Shown: positions 4,254 to 5,019 of the stretch, one piece after another
Layout of the letters: each line of letters opens with the position of its first letter
Numbering within the stretch: position 1 is the stretch's first letter
NCBI GenBank assembly: GCA_018700215.1
Contig: JABIST010000238.1
Coordinates: forward strand, 1 to 5,019
Source: Dehalococcoidia bacterium
Lineage (GTDB): Bacteria; Chloroflexota; Dehalococcoidia; UBA2979
Direction of reading: 5' to 3'
DNA length: 5,019 nucleotides
Position numbers and translations under genes: made by a program
Notes under the pieces: model-generated
What the model was told of the DNA's origin: nothing
Databases searched by the model: none
Seen by the model: the letters and a program-made list of their open reading frames with translations, nothing else

Positions 4254-5019
4254 CTAGTACCGCCCCTCAGCCAAGTTCACCCGCAGCGGATCCAGCGCCC
4301 GCAGCGTCGCCAGCTCAGCCTCCGAGGGCACCTCGACACTTTCGAGGTCGTCCGACACCAGCAGCGGCCACGGCAGCATCGCATCGATTACCTCCGGCTC
4401 GAAGCCGGGGAACACCTTCGTCAGCCGCAGCTCGCAGCTCCCGCTCTCGCCGCCGTCCGGCGTATCGAAATCGAACACCCCCATCGTGCTCACCACCAGG
4501 TTCGGCCCTTGCGGCTCCAGCCCCGCCGCCGCCCGCGCCCCCGGTCCATCGATGTACCCCGGGCTCGTCAGAAACGACACCCGCTCCGGGAACCGTCGAG
4601 GTTCCAGCGACATCACCGTCAGCACCCGAGGAGCCAGGCACGCCGCATCCGTGTTCCCGCCCGTCCCCCGCAGCCGCTTCTCCGGGAACAGCCGGTCTTC
4701 CCCAATCATCAGCGCGTTCAGATTCCCGAACCGGTCCACCTGCGCCCCGCTCAGGATGGCGAGGTCCACCCGACCGCCCATCAGCAGCGAGCACAGCGTG
4801 TCCACCATGTCCCCCACGTACCCCGTCCCCCGATTCAGCAACGGGTCGCCGATGCCTGAAGGACCGTGGTCCACCTCCCCCACCGGCGGATCCCAGTCCA
4901 TCACCCCCACCTCCGTCGTGAAGATCAGACTCGGGTCGTGATGCACCTTCGACAGCGTCGTCGTCAGCAGCGGCAGCCCCAGCCCGACGAACGCCACCCC
5001 CGCCCCCGCCGTCTCCCGA
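4254..5019 (-). CDS. CoA-transferase family I, beta subunit (5' partial)
   Basis: The frame runs off the right edge of the window. A GTG at 4995-4997 is internal, since in-frame residues ETAGAG precede it and lead into VAFVGLGLPL, the usual glycine-rich N-terminal strand of these subunits. About 254 residues are visible, ending with GRY and TAG. Family blocks are FTTEVGVMDW, with Glu at 4911-4913 in the position expected for the CoA-accepting glutamate (ENG-like motif), AQVDRFGNLN, GGNTDAA and STMGVFDFD. Such subunits pair with an alpha subunit, normally encoded just upstream, here beyond 5019. They move CoA between acids in glutaconate, 3-oxoacid or steroid-ring degradation. QVDRFGNLN and GVFDF recall IpdB of cholesterol-ring catabolism. 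From memory, IpdB lacks the catalytic Glu and works as a hydrolase, whereas the Glu kept here suggests a true transferase. The exact acid substrate is unknown. Codons end largely in G, as expected from the strand skew. Confidence 0.88.
   Translation of the reverse strand, partial: RETAGAGVAFVGLGLPLLTTTLSKVHHDPSLIFTTEVGVMDWDPPVGEVDHGPSGIGDPLLNRGTGYVGDMVDTLCSLLMGGRVDLAILSGAQVDRFGNLNALMIGEDRLFPEKRLRGTGGNTDAACLAPRVLTVMSLEPRRFPERVSFLTSPGYIDGPGARAAAGLEPQGPNLVVSTMGVFDFDTPDGGESGSCELRLTKVFPGFEPEVIDAMLPWPLLVSDDLESVEVPSEAELATLRALDPLRVNLAEGRY

Noticed and set aside
4119..4941. Plus-strand open frames rich in Pro, Arg and His opposite the CoA-transferase
   Set aside because: They are low-complexity shadows of the minus-strand gene, which has clear CoA-transferase motifs.
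4995..4997. GTG as the start of the CoA-transferase subunit
   Set aside because: The frame stays open to the window edge and the glycine-rich N-terminal strand spans this codon, so the true start lies outside.
1..5019. CRISPR array, tRNA, rRNA, integrase, transposase or inverted repeats of an insertion sequence
   Set aside because: I read both strands for these and saw no regular repeats or recognisable genes; nearly all of the window is occupied by the six coding regions.

Overview
The window looks like a high-GC actinobacterial chromosome segment carrying an inserted restriction-modification (R-M) island. The host assignment is an inference. It rests on very GC-rich flanking genes, a luciferase-like F420-type oxidoreductase of a kind common in Actinobacteria, and strong third-position codon bias. 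No rRNA, tRNA or other taxonomic marker is present.

Layout: (1) Positions 2-796 (+) hold the 3' part of an alpha/beta hydrolase with an Asp nucleophile, most like an epoxide hydrolase. (2) Positions 842-1765 (+) hold a complete luciferase-like (LLM class) flavin/F420 oxidoreductase, 45 bases after the hydrolase and probably in the same transcription unit. (3) Positions 1861-4243 (+) hold a compact three-gene operon: a C5-cytosine DNA methyltransferase, a small HhH-GPD base-excision glycosylase with a 4Fe-4S motif, and an NgoMIV-type type II restriction endonuclease. The genes are separated by 5 bases and then overlap by 4. (4) Positions 4254-5019 (-) hold a CoA-transferase beta subunit, cut by the window edge, converging on the endonuclease with a 10-base gap.

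How the island should work: the methyltransferase protects, and the endonuclease cuts, a shared site predicted to be GCCGGC. The glycosylase is predicted to remove thymine from T:G mismatches formed when the methylated cytosine deaminates, the job Vsr does elsewhere. The Tyr at the position of the EndoIII catalytic Lys, the length of 219 residues and the operon context all point to a MIG-type thymine-DNA glycosylase rather than MutY.

The endonuclease keeps every catalytic and base-contacting residue I can recall for NgoMIV. It lacks about 25 residues between the PD and SCK motifs, where NgoMIV carries its tetramerisation loop. This predicts a natural non-tetrameric version of a type IIF enzyme. 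The island also differs sharply from its flanks: lower GC, loss of the strong C-over-G strand skew, and no GCCGGC site, against eight in the first 1.8 kb. These signs suggest horizontal acquisition.
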